Assembly (NCBI GenBank): GCA_029204225.1
Contig: CM055097.1
Coordinates: 45,623,857-45,687,856 of the forward strand
DNA length: 64,000 nt
Reading direction: 5' to 3'
DNA from: Diphasiastrum complanatum
Lineage: Eukaryota; Streptophyta; Lycopodiopsida; Lycopodiales; Lycopodiaceae
Position numbers and translations under genes: made by a program. Position 1 is the stretch's first letter. Every line of letters begins with the position of its first letter. This document shows, in pieces, positions 24,601 through 37,126 of this stretch. The notes under the pieces were generated by a model. It saw only the letters and a list, made by a program, of their open reading frames with translations. It was not told the DNA's origin and did no database searches.

Positions 24601-27600
24601 ACCTGAACCAGACGTTTCATACGCGTATGAAACGACGTACAAAACGCGCCCATGAAACATTGCTTCTTATTACCGGTATACAGTTGAGATGCCAGATAGT
24701 AAGGGAACAGAGGTTTGGAATGAGAGAGTCTCTCGGGCATCTTTGTCTATTCAGACATATGTTGAGACTTTGAGATCACCAAATTAGCTAAGTTTGACAT
24801 TGTACTTGGTAAGCGGTGGCATGCAAGTAAGCAGCCCGCTATAGATTTCCTTTCGCATGCAAATAAGTTCAGACATGAGGATATGTCTCCTGTCTTAAAG
24901 GGGGAGGAGAGACCATCAGTTGAAGGTCCTCTTATTACCTCAATGCAAATAAAGAAAATGGAGTTCTAGTATTTGTGGTTGTGTTATGTGAATGTTGATT
25001 CCAGTTTTAATTCTAGTTTTAGTTATAATTAAATAAGCACACTCACTAATGAACCACAAGCAACTTCATTAACATTTGCATCCCCTAGTGCACATGCATT
25101 TTCATTACAGCCAAGATGTGACCCAGCAAGTGAGTTGGAGAAGTCCATCCGCGCTCAATTTAAACATTTGTCAATTACCGACATGCCAGAGGGATTGCCG
25201 CCTAGACGGAATGTAGAGCATCGTATCGAGCTCGTTCCAGGGGCAAGTCCAGTATGTAGGCCTCCTTATAAGATGAGCCTAAAAGAGAAAGAGGAAGTCA
25301 GAAGGATGTTGGAGTATCTCAAGTTGGCATACGTCCATCCTAGTTATTCACCCTTTGTCTCTCCTATTTTGCTTGTTAAAATAAATGATGGTAGTTTTTG
25401 GATGTGCATTGATTACAGAGGATCGAATAAGATCACTGCAAAGCACAGATATCCGATGCCCAAGATTGATGATCTATTGGGTGCGTTGCAAGGTGCCACC
25501 ATTTTCAGTAAGATAGCTCTCAAAAGTGGGTACCATCAAATACGGATTCAAGAAGAAGACGTCCAGAAGACGGCCTTCCGAACCTGTTTTGGGCATTACG
25601 AGTTTTTGGTTAAGCCATTTAGGTTAACCAATGCACCAGCCACGTTCATGATGCTCATGAACGATGCCTTGTGTGATTATAGGGCAAGTTTGTCATCAAT
25701 TTTATTGACGATACATTGGTCTATAGTACGGCGGTAGTGGAGATTCATCTCCAGACCGTAATTGGCAAAGTTGCAAGCTTTTGTCTTGTATGCCAATGCT
25801 CAGAAGACTGAGTTGTGTAAGACTCGTGTCGAGTATTTGGGTCACGTAGTGACGGCTGAGGGTATTTCGGTTGACCCAACCAAAGTGGCTGTGGTTAAGA
25901 AGTAGTCGAGGCCTGCCGATATATGCCAATTACAATCTTTCTTAGACTTTTGTAAGTTCTACCATCAGTTTGTTAAGAACTATTCCTAGATAGCTGCTCC
26001 TTTAACGGACCAGTTACAGAAAGACAACACTATAGTTCGGTGGGATGCTGAAGCTCAACACAGTTTTGAGAACTTGAAGGAGTCGATGGCCATGGCTCCA
26101 GTCCTCAAAATTGTTGATACCCATAAACCGTTTGACCTAGAGACGGATACAAGTTGCATTGTCATAGGTGCAGTGTTGAGCCAAGAGGGTAGACCAATAG
26201 CCTTTGAGAGTAAAAAGTTGACACCAGCTCAACAGAGATATCCTACACACGAGCAATAGCTATATGTGATCATATATGCGCTCAAGGTGTGGTGACATTA
26301 TTTGTATGGCATCGAGTTTTATGTGTACATAGACCATCATACTCTAAAGTATTTTTGCACTCAGCCAGATTTGAAGGGCCGCCAAGCTTGGTGGGCCGAG
26401 CTGATGCAGGAATTTCATTTGGAAATTCGCTTCCGAAGAGAGAAGGAAAATGTGGTCGCTAATGCACTATCGCGAACACTGCATCAGATGAGCTTTACTA
26501 TAGTTGACAATGATCTCATGGAGGAGATCAAGAAGGCTCAACGTCAGTGTGTGTGGCCTGATGTGTTAAAGATAGTCAACCAAACGAAAGAGTCAACTTT
26601 GCCTGTCGCTTCCGTAGAGCACACACTAGTACATATCTAACATACACCGTGAAGGAAGGTATGTTGTTGAGAAATGGAAAGGTATTCATGTTAGAAATAA
26701 TAAATGATAATGTTAGTTTCCCATAGGTTACTTTGACCCAAAAGGTCGAGACTTGTGTAACCATGGGTTAGGTTTATTATTTAGACCATGTTAAGTCAGT
26801 TTTACTTAAGTTGGAACCAATTTTGGTCTAGTAGTAACTCGTGGGTCCAAGTAAAGTCTAATTATGTTAAGGGACCCTATCTTGACTTTTGGGAGTGCCC
26901 TATAATTAGTAGTGGGTTTGGAAGGTTCTAGAACTTAGAGTTTGGAAGAGTCTAGGCCCTTGGAAGGCCTATTTATATGTACTCATTGTTCATTTGTAAT
27001 TCATTCCCTTTCAAGCATTGCTACTACTTTCTCTCTTCTTGAGGGCGCCTAACCCGCTCCCTCCTCTTCTTCTTCTTCTTCTTGTATATGGAGATTGAAT
27101 GTTAGGATCTTGGCACTTTGATTTCCTACATGGTATCAGAGCCATGGATCTTCTATGCTTGATTTAGGGAGCCCTACCAAAAGAGATCGTCTTCACTTAG
27201 GGATCACAAAAATTTAGCACCTTTGCTGATTTTTTGGAGTGAAGATCCGTTCAGTTTTGACTCTTTTCCGTTTTGCAGGAGGGCGCCACACATCAAAGGA
27301 GATAATAGGATTTTGGGCGCCCAAAAATCAGTTGATTGTTTGCTCATTTTTTAGGTTGCAGGAAGCGCCATTAATTATCTTCTTTGGGGCTGCTTTTAGG
27401 TCGCCCACATCCGTGTAGGTTTATCCTACTTTCGTTGGTCTGCTGCTGCCCTTTTTTTCATATTTGCTCCTTTGCAGGAGGGCGCCCATCTACAAGCAAT
27501 TTTTATCTTCTGATTTGGCTGAAAAATCAGCACCCTTGCTGATTTTAAAAAGTGAAGATCCACTTCTCTTTGCTTGTTTCTAGGTGTGGAAGAAGGCACT

Positions 27601-30600
27601 GATTTTTTTGTGATGATCCGATCACATTCCGAGGCTGAAAATTGGACAGCATATTAACATTTGTAGGATGTTTGCAACAGCCCTATCCATAAAAAAGAAG
27701 GGTTCCGGAAAAAGCTTTGTTGGAGGCTAACCTAATTCTTTGCTTGCTGGTTTTTTGAGTTTGTAATGCAATTTCAGGCTGAAATTTTCAGCACACAAGG
27801 CTTGTAGGAGGGCGACTTCCTATATCCATCTAATGTGTGGTTTTGACACATTCCGGGGCTGATTTTTCATATTTGATACTTGCTGGTTTTTGTGTCTTTT
27901 AGGGCACATTTAGGGTTTGAAAAAGTTTATCTTCTTGGCTGGTTCTTATGGCAAGAGATTTGGGAGCAATTCGTACTTGTTCGGGCGAAGATATGTTGGA
28001 TGGCACCAGCTATTCTTCATGGAGTTGCAAGCTGAGTTTTGGCATCGACGTGATGATCAAGATTTTATCAGTAACAAGATCTATCTTATATCATTTGAGA
28101 TTTTGCAAGACCTTTAAAAGTGCTTGGGAAACACTTTTAAAGATATACTGAATAAAGGATTCATCATCATGCTTTCACCTCTCTACTTCATCCTCTTTGA
28201 AGGTAGAAGAGCAAAGGCATGCAAAGTTTGATCATTGTCTTTCTACAAGTACAAGTTTGAAACGGAATGTTGGTATGGTAGAGCATTCATCTTCTCTTGA
28301 GCCATTTGTTGCAAATGATGGATGCATTAGTGAAGAACTTTATGAGCAAGCTTCTCAAGTTAATGTTTTGGAAGAGGCTGAATTCAAGCATTCTTTGAAC
28401 CATTTTGTACTAATGGAGGAGGGGAAAAAATCATGTCAATTAGTACATTGGTTCAAAGTGGCGTGTTGCTGGATTTTTGGGGTGTTCAAAGTGGCAAGCT
28501 GCTGATTTTTTTCTTGAAGATGGTGGACAACATATTCAGCCATGGTTTATTGATCATTTTCAGCCTATGTTACATCGTGAGCATCCTATTATGCAACGGG
28601 AACGGCTTGTGGAAGGTTTTTGGACAGCAAGGTCCACCGAGGGACCATGGCTAATCATTAAGAAAGTTGACCAACTAGCTTATAAGCTATAACTACCATT
28701 GAGATGCAAGGTGCACCAAGTGTTTCATGTTAGCAAACTCAAGCGATGTTTGCATGATGACGATAATCTTGTAGAAGGTCTTGTGTCTCTAGAGGAGAAA
28801 GACACTCCAGGTTATGGGCCAGAGAAAGTTCTAGATCGGAGGCCAGGAAGGAGGAAAACCAGTAATAATTGCTTTGTTAACGAGGTCAACAAGTAAGGGT
28901 GCAAGTGTATCAAGGGCATGGAAAAGGAGCTCAAATTCTAGATCCTCGATGTCACGTGCGCGACATGTTCTCATCTTCTTGATGGCTACAAGAACCATGT
29001 TCGAAGTAAAGCACAAGAAATAAGAAGGGCAAGGAAAGATGAAAATGGGTGTATCAGTAAGAATAGCTTACAACGTGGTGGCATGGTCAGTCCAAGTACA
29101 AAGATTAGTCAATAGAGGTGGCGGAGAGCAAGGAGTGAATTCATGCCAAAAAGCACCAGTGGAAAAACTATAGAGAAGGTTAACAAGCCTCCTTCATTCA
29201 TTTCATAGGTGTGCTTCTTAGTGCTACTCATACCCTAATCTGTCTTTTTCTGTGAGCCATGATTGCCCTGCCCTTGTACCTCCTCATGAGATATGTGGGC
29301 TCCAATTATTGTCTGTTGCTTCATACATCTTTTGAGCATGATTGTATCGTGTGTTCAATCCAATATCGATACAGGTGGTACGGGTTAATTTGTAAGATAA
29401 AATTTTCCAAAAGTGTCTTGGTTCTTTCCACCACATTTCCATCAAACCATTTTGTTGCTCTCGTGTGCAGGCTTTGTCTCTTCCTCTTTGTTAGCTTTTA
29501 AGCCCTGTTCCTTTCACTCTCTCGACAAACTTTCCTATGCTTTTTGCGTTTGAAGGATACCTTCACACTTGGCATGATTGCTTCTCTAAATCATTATATT
29601 TGTTATTGACCATAGGTCCATGATATAAACCTTAAACCGTTCCGACTCTTTACAGTCGGAACGTACAAAATGTTCCAGAATGTATTGGGTTGAAAAATTT
29701 TGCTTTAGGCTAGCCATAATGTTATGGCCATTCTCTCTCTCCTAGCTATAGATTGTTATACTTGCTTGGCCATTTTCACGAACCCATCAAAGTCTTTGAT
29801 GCTTACACTGCTAAAAGGGTCCACCAAGAATAAGAAGCACTAGAAAGGAAGAATTGAGAGTCTACCTCTATCATCCAATGATAAGTGCTTCATTACAGAA
29901 CCCTAATTATCGAAGACCATCAGTTGCCGGTTCCAAGGTGAAAGCACTATCATAAGCCCTATCGGATAGTTAGGGTTTTGAATTTGAAAAAAATTAGGGT
30001 TTCCAAGCAAGTATCAAAAAGAGAGCATTAGAGAGAGAGAGAGCATCTTTGCTTGAGATTAGAGCTAGAGAACTGCCTCTTCTTTCTTGTGTCAATCCTT
30101 TCATTCGTCTTCTCGCATCATTGCGCTTTCCCCTTTCTCTCGTGCAGCCATGGCTGTCTCTCTACGCCTTGTTGGTGCAGCTTTCCTGCTTGTTTTGGGC
30201 ATCATCTGCTCCATATTTTTCATATGCTTGAATAAAAAAAATTCCTTCGTTAAGTGTTTTTGCTGGCCACGTTCCGGAACGGAACACGTACCAGAATGTG
30301 TTCTGGGACGTCCAGAATGGGCAACTATGGTATCAACATGCTAGTTACCCAGCTAAGTCTGGTATATTCCTTGTGCATTGGAAAAGATTTGATTAGATTA
30401 ACAATCTAAGTGGTATATAGGTGACTAAGAGCCAAGACTACTAGAGCTGGCAAAACCATGTCATTTATTCCATACACATTGATACCACCTTAGCAGTCTT
30501 ATTTGATCCTTAACAGGAACACAATATCCATTTGCAGTCCTCCGGATTCCAAAAACGTGAGAGCTCAGAGCAACTATCATGTTCACAACAAGTCCTCAAA

Positions 30601-33600
30601 AGGACTCCAGTCTTTGCTAGCTTTCCCTTGCAATTTTCTTCCAGAAAAATCCTTTGAAAATTATCCAGAAAAGCTTATTTAGCAATCAGAGGAGGCACCC
30701 CTTACTTACGATATGATGCTGACAGCCTGCTACTTTAAGGACTCGTCAAAAAGTCAACTGAAGTACCTTGCCATCAAGAGATTCTACCATTGCAACAGCT
30801 TTTGAAGATGCTGGTGGAGGCACACTTTTGGCCTGCAAAATGCACAGGATGCTTTGCATCATATCAAATATGTTCACTGACTCCTATATCAAATCAAATC
30901 ATAAGACAACTGTATATCTAGGAGGAACTGCCAAAAGACATTGACCCCAACAATATGAACAAACCAAGGTCAATCTTTGCGCTGTACTCAGGGTCTCATC
31001 TATCACTAGGAGTTCCACAGTCAGAGATGTTTCTCCATCTTCCACCATTTGCTCAAGAGCCTAAAAATTGCAGAATGAAGTTAGAAAGGGGCATTGACAC
31101 CAGTACGACTTCATTCAAGAGTTATTTGGTCAGCCCTGGGGCAAAAAAGCCATCTTTTATGCATGCATCAATGTAAAAGTTCTTCAGCATCCCAAATAAG
31201 AGTTCATGAGGATGGGCAAGTCCTTTCCAAGAGTCATCAACGTAAACAAAACCCAAAGAAATTTGCACATCCATTCTAATTTTCCTATAGTTTAATAAGA
31301 TGCGTAATTGCAGGACAAATTGTCAGTAAGAGTTATTTTTAGAGATAAGATCATACTGACATGTGCTCTTAAGATCAAATCTGTAATTTCTGACGCTGTA
31401 GTGCGAAGCAAATGCCTATGTAAAACAGTCTGCAATAAGAACAAAGGTTAAAATAATTAACTCAGTGATGATCAGTAGAATAAAAAAGGGTGCATAGTTT
31501 TGGCCAAAAATAAGCCCTGAAAGTTGATCCCCATCCATTCCCCATGCTCCAAGCACAAGAGTCTACCAAGGACTCAATGAATGAATACTAAAAACTGCAA
31601 ACAAGAGAGGCTAACAATAATGCCCCTCCTCTCACCCAGTCTTTCTATAACTCTGAAACGGCAATAAGCTCTCTCTACTTCCTTGAGCTTCTAGGAGAAA
31701 CAAAAATTTTGATTCATCACCTCTGTTGATTTCTCCTCGTCAAAAAGATCCAATGCCTTTGAGAACAATTGAAAGTTCAAATATGCCTGCAACAAATGCA
31801 TTTTGGAACTTAAAAATGATGCCAAAAATCACACCCAAAAAAAACTTGATGTACAATAAATGTGATGGATGAAGTCATTCTTTGACTGATATCAGTTCCC
31901 TTACGAAATGTTATCAAAATGGCCAGCAACATTGCTCTTTTGACCATGAACACCCTCCCTTTTGAAATTTCAGCTGGCTCCATGACAACCCAAAACAGAA
32001 CCACAACTGTAGACAGCAACCTTTTCTGTCTGTTCTTATCTGATATGCCAAGCTAATAAAGCAGAACTAAAGGTCAAAGATCTTTGCAGATTGAGTGTTT
32101 GCTTTAAGCAGTGGACTTTTTCAGATGAATGATAAAAATGATCAACCAGCAAGACCTTAACACGTTCAAGACGGCCTATTCAACCTCCAACAAGTTTTAT
32201 GAGGTTCCTGGTAACTATTCTGGAGATTCAGGTTTCACGGCAAGAAAAACAGGAAAACTGTCGAGCTTCTAGAATTTACTTCCAATCTGGGAATACAACA
32301 TGGAATGCAACAAACTATGGTATCTTTTATACATTGAGCATACAAAGGGCTAAAATATATAGGACACAAGGGAAAAAAACATTCCCAACCTCATTGAATC
32401 TAGTAAGCAAAGAATCCACACGATGCCTCCTTGCTTCAGCTTTTGCACCAAATTTGGCCTGTTTCGCTGTTGACCATAACGACATCAAGGAAGGTCTTAA
32501 TGTAGCTGCCAAGCTGTTTGCCAGTCGTCCTGTCTCGCATTCTTCTGCAACCAGATTAGCCAGTATTGAACTTCAACAGACATGCAGGTTGATTATAGAT
32601 TTACTCTAAGTTACAAGACAATTTGCATGCTTCCAGAAGGATAGATTGTCTTACCTACTCCAGCTCCTGTAATATCCGGAAACCATTCAATGATTTTATC
32701 CAACATCAACTCTTCAGATGGAACAATTGAATCGTCAGCAGCAGCAGGCCGACCTGAAGATCCTTTTGTAGTTTTCAATGACTGTAGCTGCAGATCATCT
32801 ACTGGTATATTTTTGCCTCCTCTTACTTTTCCTGCTTTCTTTTTTGTCCTACTGGTTTTTGCTTCAATAGCATCATCTCCCATCATCTCTGACCGACTAA
32901 ACTTTGAAGTAGCAGCTCCATTATCTGCCTTCTGCTTCTTATCCATTTTTTTGCCAATAGGGGAATCAACCTGGAAAGAGGATATCTGCTTGGACTTACT
33001 ATACTCATCAGTATCATGCAATTGTGATTCGCTGGAGACTAGCCTGCTGGGTGCCCTCGATTGATTTTCAGCGATATTCCCATCTCCCAATTGTTTAGAC
33101 ATCGTCACAGAAGATGCCGGAGCCGAATTCTCCAAGGAGGCTAATAGCTCTTTCTCAAACCGATCCATCAGCATCTGCAACCGAAACAAATAAGCTACTT
33201 CAACTATGTCCAGAAAAAGTTCACATTCCTACCTTTTTGCTTCACCATGTGACGCACAGGAATAGTCACTAGAAAAAAGTACTGATGCACCAAATATCCT
33301 TGCACCTATTCAAGTCAACTGGGAATGCCAAAGAATATCTCAAGAACACTCGGAACTTCAGAACAAAAAAATAATGAGCGAGAACTTTTAACTGATACAT
33401 GGTGATATTTCACTTCCAAAGAGCATAAGTTTTCCAGCATAGTTTCAAGCATAACCTCAAAAAAGTCTTTTCTACTCGGTGGGGAATTGCTCCCTAATGC
33501 CCAGAAAAGCAGTTGTGTATTTCTCCTTTAAACAGGTCCAAGAGATTTTCCTGAATATATCTTGGGGTTACACTGAGGAGAATTATGTTTACCTAGCGCA

Positions 33601-36600
33601 GAGAATTGATTTTCCTCAACAAGGCCCAAAAACTGTTGTAAATTTCTTTGTTTGCCATGTATTGACCATTTCCGATGCAGTTTCCAAATGGAAATCCTTC
33701 TAGTCTACCAAGGCTCTATCTTCCAATTCTGGGAATATACCCTGTTGCTAGAAATTTCCTCTAGCAAACAAGGCATGGCTTCGATTTTGGTGTTGTAGAA
33801 GGGATACTTTTTGTCCTTGCAAGCTGAGATTTCCCTCCAGTTGGAATCTTAATTGTTCTTTTACACAAAAAGGTGGATAAAATTCACTTCGTAAAAGATC
33901 ACGTGGTTAAAAAGGATGAATGCTTATATTTAAATGTCAATAATGGGCAAAAACACAATCACAGTTCTCAGCATGATTGTAAGGCACCATTCCAGAACAA
34001 GTATGGCGTGAGAGCTCCAGAAAACTCTAGGTATTTTCTGGCATTCCATTTTGAAAGTTTTTTGTTGGCATGATTCGATAGGGGAGCTACCAATCACTAA
34101 CTTGGGCTGGAGTTTTGACTATCTATCTAGTGGCTAATAGTGACCTCCAAAGTAGTGCACCAAATAGGAACTTCGAACACTGGGTGTTCAATGAATACGC
34201 ATTCTTAGTAGATGATTGGCAGACAAGAATCCTTATTGTGATGAAGTGACATGAGTCCTTAGCCAAGCCAAAGGACAGTAAATGGACTCTTGAGTTGGAA
34301 GGAAAGCTGCCAACAAAGTGTTATTCGACTCAAAAATCTGAATACAGAGAATTTGAAAAGAGTCTAGATATGTAGAATATATACATGGTACAGACTAAGG
34401 GAGTACACAGAATCTGTACATATCTATTACTATACATGAAATAGCAGAAAAAAAGGTTTCGAACTGAGTTCCAGACTATGGAACTCTCACATTTCATAAT
34501 GACCATTCCAGAATGCTCCATGGTTGGAACACCGCTCTGACGCAACTAAGGTTCTTAGCCGCTTGTAAAGTTCGAATTCTCAATGCGATTTTGAAAAGAA
34601 ATCCAAAAACGCTAAAGAACCAAATAAAAACTAGATGCATGCCTCTTATACCCCTTGGCTAAGTAGTAAAATATACTGCAACATCATTCAAAGCCTAGAA
34701 TTATATCAGTCATCCAGATTCATAACATGAATATCGACAAGCTGAAAGTGAATCAAAGCCCTATTATGGAGTCAATCTTTTCCCAAACCTATTGCAAACC
34801 TCACCACATATTAATGAGTACTGGCATGACCGGGAGCTTCTACTACAATCAAGAATTTCAAGAAATAATGAGAACCTAGAGGTACATACAGAGCAGATCA
34901 TGCCAGAAGATATACCAATGACTCGTTTGTTCTCAATCCTCCTGATTTTGGTAAATTTCTATATGAAGACCCTAATGCCTTTGGTCAAGAAATCTATCCA
35001 AAAGACGCATGTGGACTTAATTGTACAACTAGTGGTGATGAGAGCAATTTTCTGGACATTTCTATAAGCTAGGCTAATCATTTATATTGGTTGATATTTT
35101 GGACAAAAGGTTGGAGCCAAAATACAGTAGCACAAATATTTCCAATTTTGTTACAAACCACTTCTCGACTCTATACATTTTCTCATCTGTCCTAGTAGAG
35201 ATGCTTTTATGAATCAATTCAGTAATTTAATTATCTTGTTACTTCATGAGAGTTACTTGTTTACGAAATCCGGAAAAAAGTTCAAACTGTTTAGACTCTT
35301 ATGTTTTCATCTTAGTTATTTCAAATTTTGGTATGTTTAAGATGATTAAATACAAAATCCAGAAAAGTGCAGACCTAAGGATTCTGCTTTGTTTCTAGTA
35401 TTTTGTATTCAACTATCTTGCTGTTACTTGAACTATGTCTTGGTAGCTCTTGTTTACGTAATAAGCTCCCTATTTTTACCTGACTTTATTTTCTAGTTTT
35501 ACTTTTAGAATTGTCTTTGTTGATCGTCATTTGTTTCTTAGTCAAAACTAGGTCTACCCAAGAGAATTTGGAATCTTTTGAGACCCATCTAGCAACTTAT
35601 GCTTGAATACTGATGAGACATAAGTAATGCTGGTTTGCTTAGACTTTTTGTTTATTATATGTTATTGTTCTGATATTGATGCTTTGACTTTTTTCGTTAC
35701 ATGTCTTATTGTTTCTAAGCTTTACCTTATGACAGCACTGACTTCTCAAATTAGAATTGTGAGTTTGAAATAATTCTAATCTTACAAATAGGCATATCTA
35801 GTCGTAGGTTATAAGCAACTTCTTGTTGATATTATAGGGGACTCCTTCCTAGTCGACATGGCTAGTGTGGGGTCTATTTGCATGTTTTGAGCCACTTTTT
35901 TATTTACTATTTAGCATTCTTGGTCTATTCAACTAGATTGTGTAAATGTACCAAATCATCCACTATTCCTTCACGTGCACCCTTGTCTGTACAACTAGCT
36001 TGCTGTTTCCTAGTATTCGGCATATTTGATTATGGCATTTTTGCAGCCATGATGTTTGCCTTGTATTGATGCTTTTACTTCATAGTCTGGGCCATTTTAT
36101 TAATTTGGTTGCAATATTGTTGGGATGGTTTAAGAAGATGAAGGATATAAGACAGATTCGGGAAAAAGTAGCTCTTCCAATGAGGGCAAGAATGGCAAGG
36201 AAAAAGACAGGAAAATCTGTCTAAACCAACGATAACAAACAAGTGTCTTCCAATGGCAAGAATACAAATTAAAAATTAAAAAAGTACGAATGGTCAATAA
36301 GAGACAAAATTCTTGCTCAAAGGTCAGATGGACTATTTCGCACAACTAGATTATCATCTTGTGTTCAACTACTTTTTTGAATAATCAATCAAGCAGATAT
36401 TGTTCTTAGCACATAAGTTTACAAAACCTTGGCTTCATGTTGGGTTAGCATATTTTCTACCCAAAGACAACAAAAACATTACGCCTTTCTTGAGAATTGT
36501 ACGATAGAAAAGAATCTATCAATCACAATGGGTGATCCATCGCACCTTCTGTACTATTCATGAAGCAGAAAATTGATTCCATGATATAAAGTGGAATAGA

Positions 36601-37065
36601 TTGATCTTCATTGCCAATACTTATTAATACCAGGCCCTTAAACATTTTGTGGAGTATGTATCTTGCCACCAGTACTCATACTCCCTTCCACAAGAATCAT
36701 AGAAAATAGAAAATACTTCCACCATTTAAGGCAAGGCATCCTAGGTTCAACATTTGGATGACAAAGTTATGATGTTGCATACCTTCATCAAGGCACTGCT
36801 CACCACACACGTTTCCGCCATGATTGTTGCTCTTGATTCCTAGTCAGAACATTTTCTTATGAGACATTTACAAAACAAATCACATTATTAAGCATAAAAG
36901 ACTTGTCACAAATGTCTAGGGCAATTTAAAAATAGTACCTTCAAAGCCTTTTGTACAGAAAGGCAAGATGACAGCAATGCGACTGTATCATGAGTACCAA
37001 AGGATGATGGAACCAATTGAAGTGCATCAAACCTGGCAAACAAACTGGTGTCAACTCCCTCTCAC

Positions 37066-37126
<61 letters not shown>

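Larger units (their letters stand above)
23810..28860 (+). mobile_element. Ty3/gypsy element on plus strand, twice interrupted (element D)
   Basis: Protease ([19 protein letters not shown], about 23890-23965) is cut by a 688 bp TIR element and resumes with [14 protein letters not shown] at 24664. Reverse transcriptase, RNase H and linker follow (25135-26640). A Copia-type LTR starts at 26689. The integrase tail and chromodomain-side sequence ([29 protein letters not shown]) return at 28640-28860; the integrase core is missing. Stops and frameshifts are numerous, including one at the catalytic FIDD region near 25690. Confidence 0.85.

Noticed and set aside
27131-27145. TGGTATCAGAGCC read as part of a tRNA gene
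   Set aside because: It is a retrotransposon primer-binding site; no cloverleaf surrounds it. The same holds at 9606, 45691 and 55511.
30833-30890. Extending exon 14 upstream to include [16 protein letters not shown]
   Set aside because: The acceptor TTTTGCAG at its end and the alignment of exon 13 to exon 14 explain the conserved sequence better.
32199-33064. Plus-strand ORFs over 32.2-33.1 kb
   Set aside because: They are antisense shadows of UFL1 exons 9 and 10.
34792-35067. 91-codon plus-strand ORF in intron 8
   Set aside because: No recognisable motif or neighbours; probably chance.
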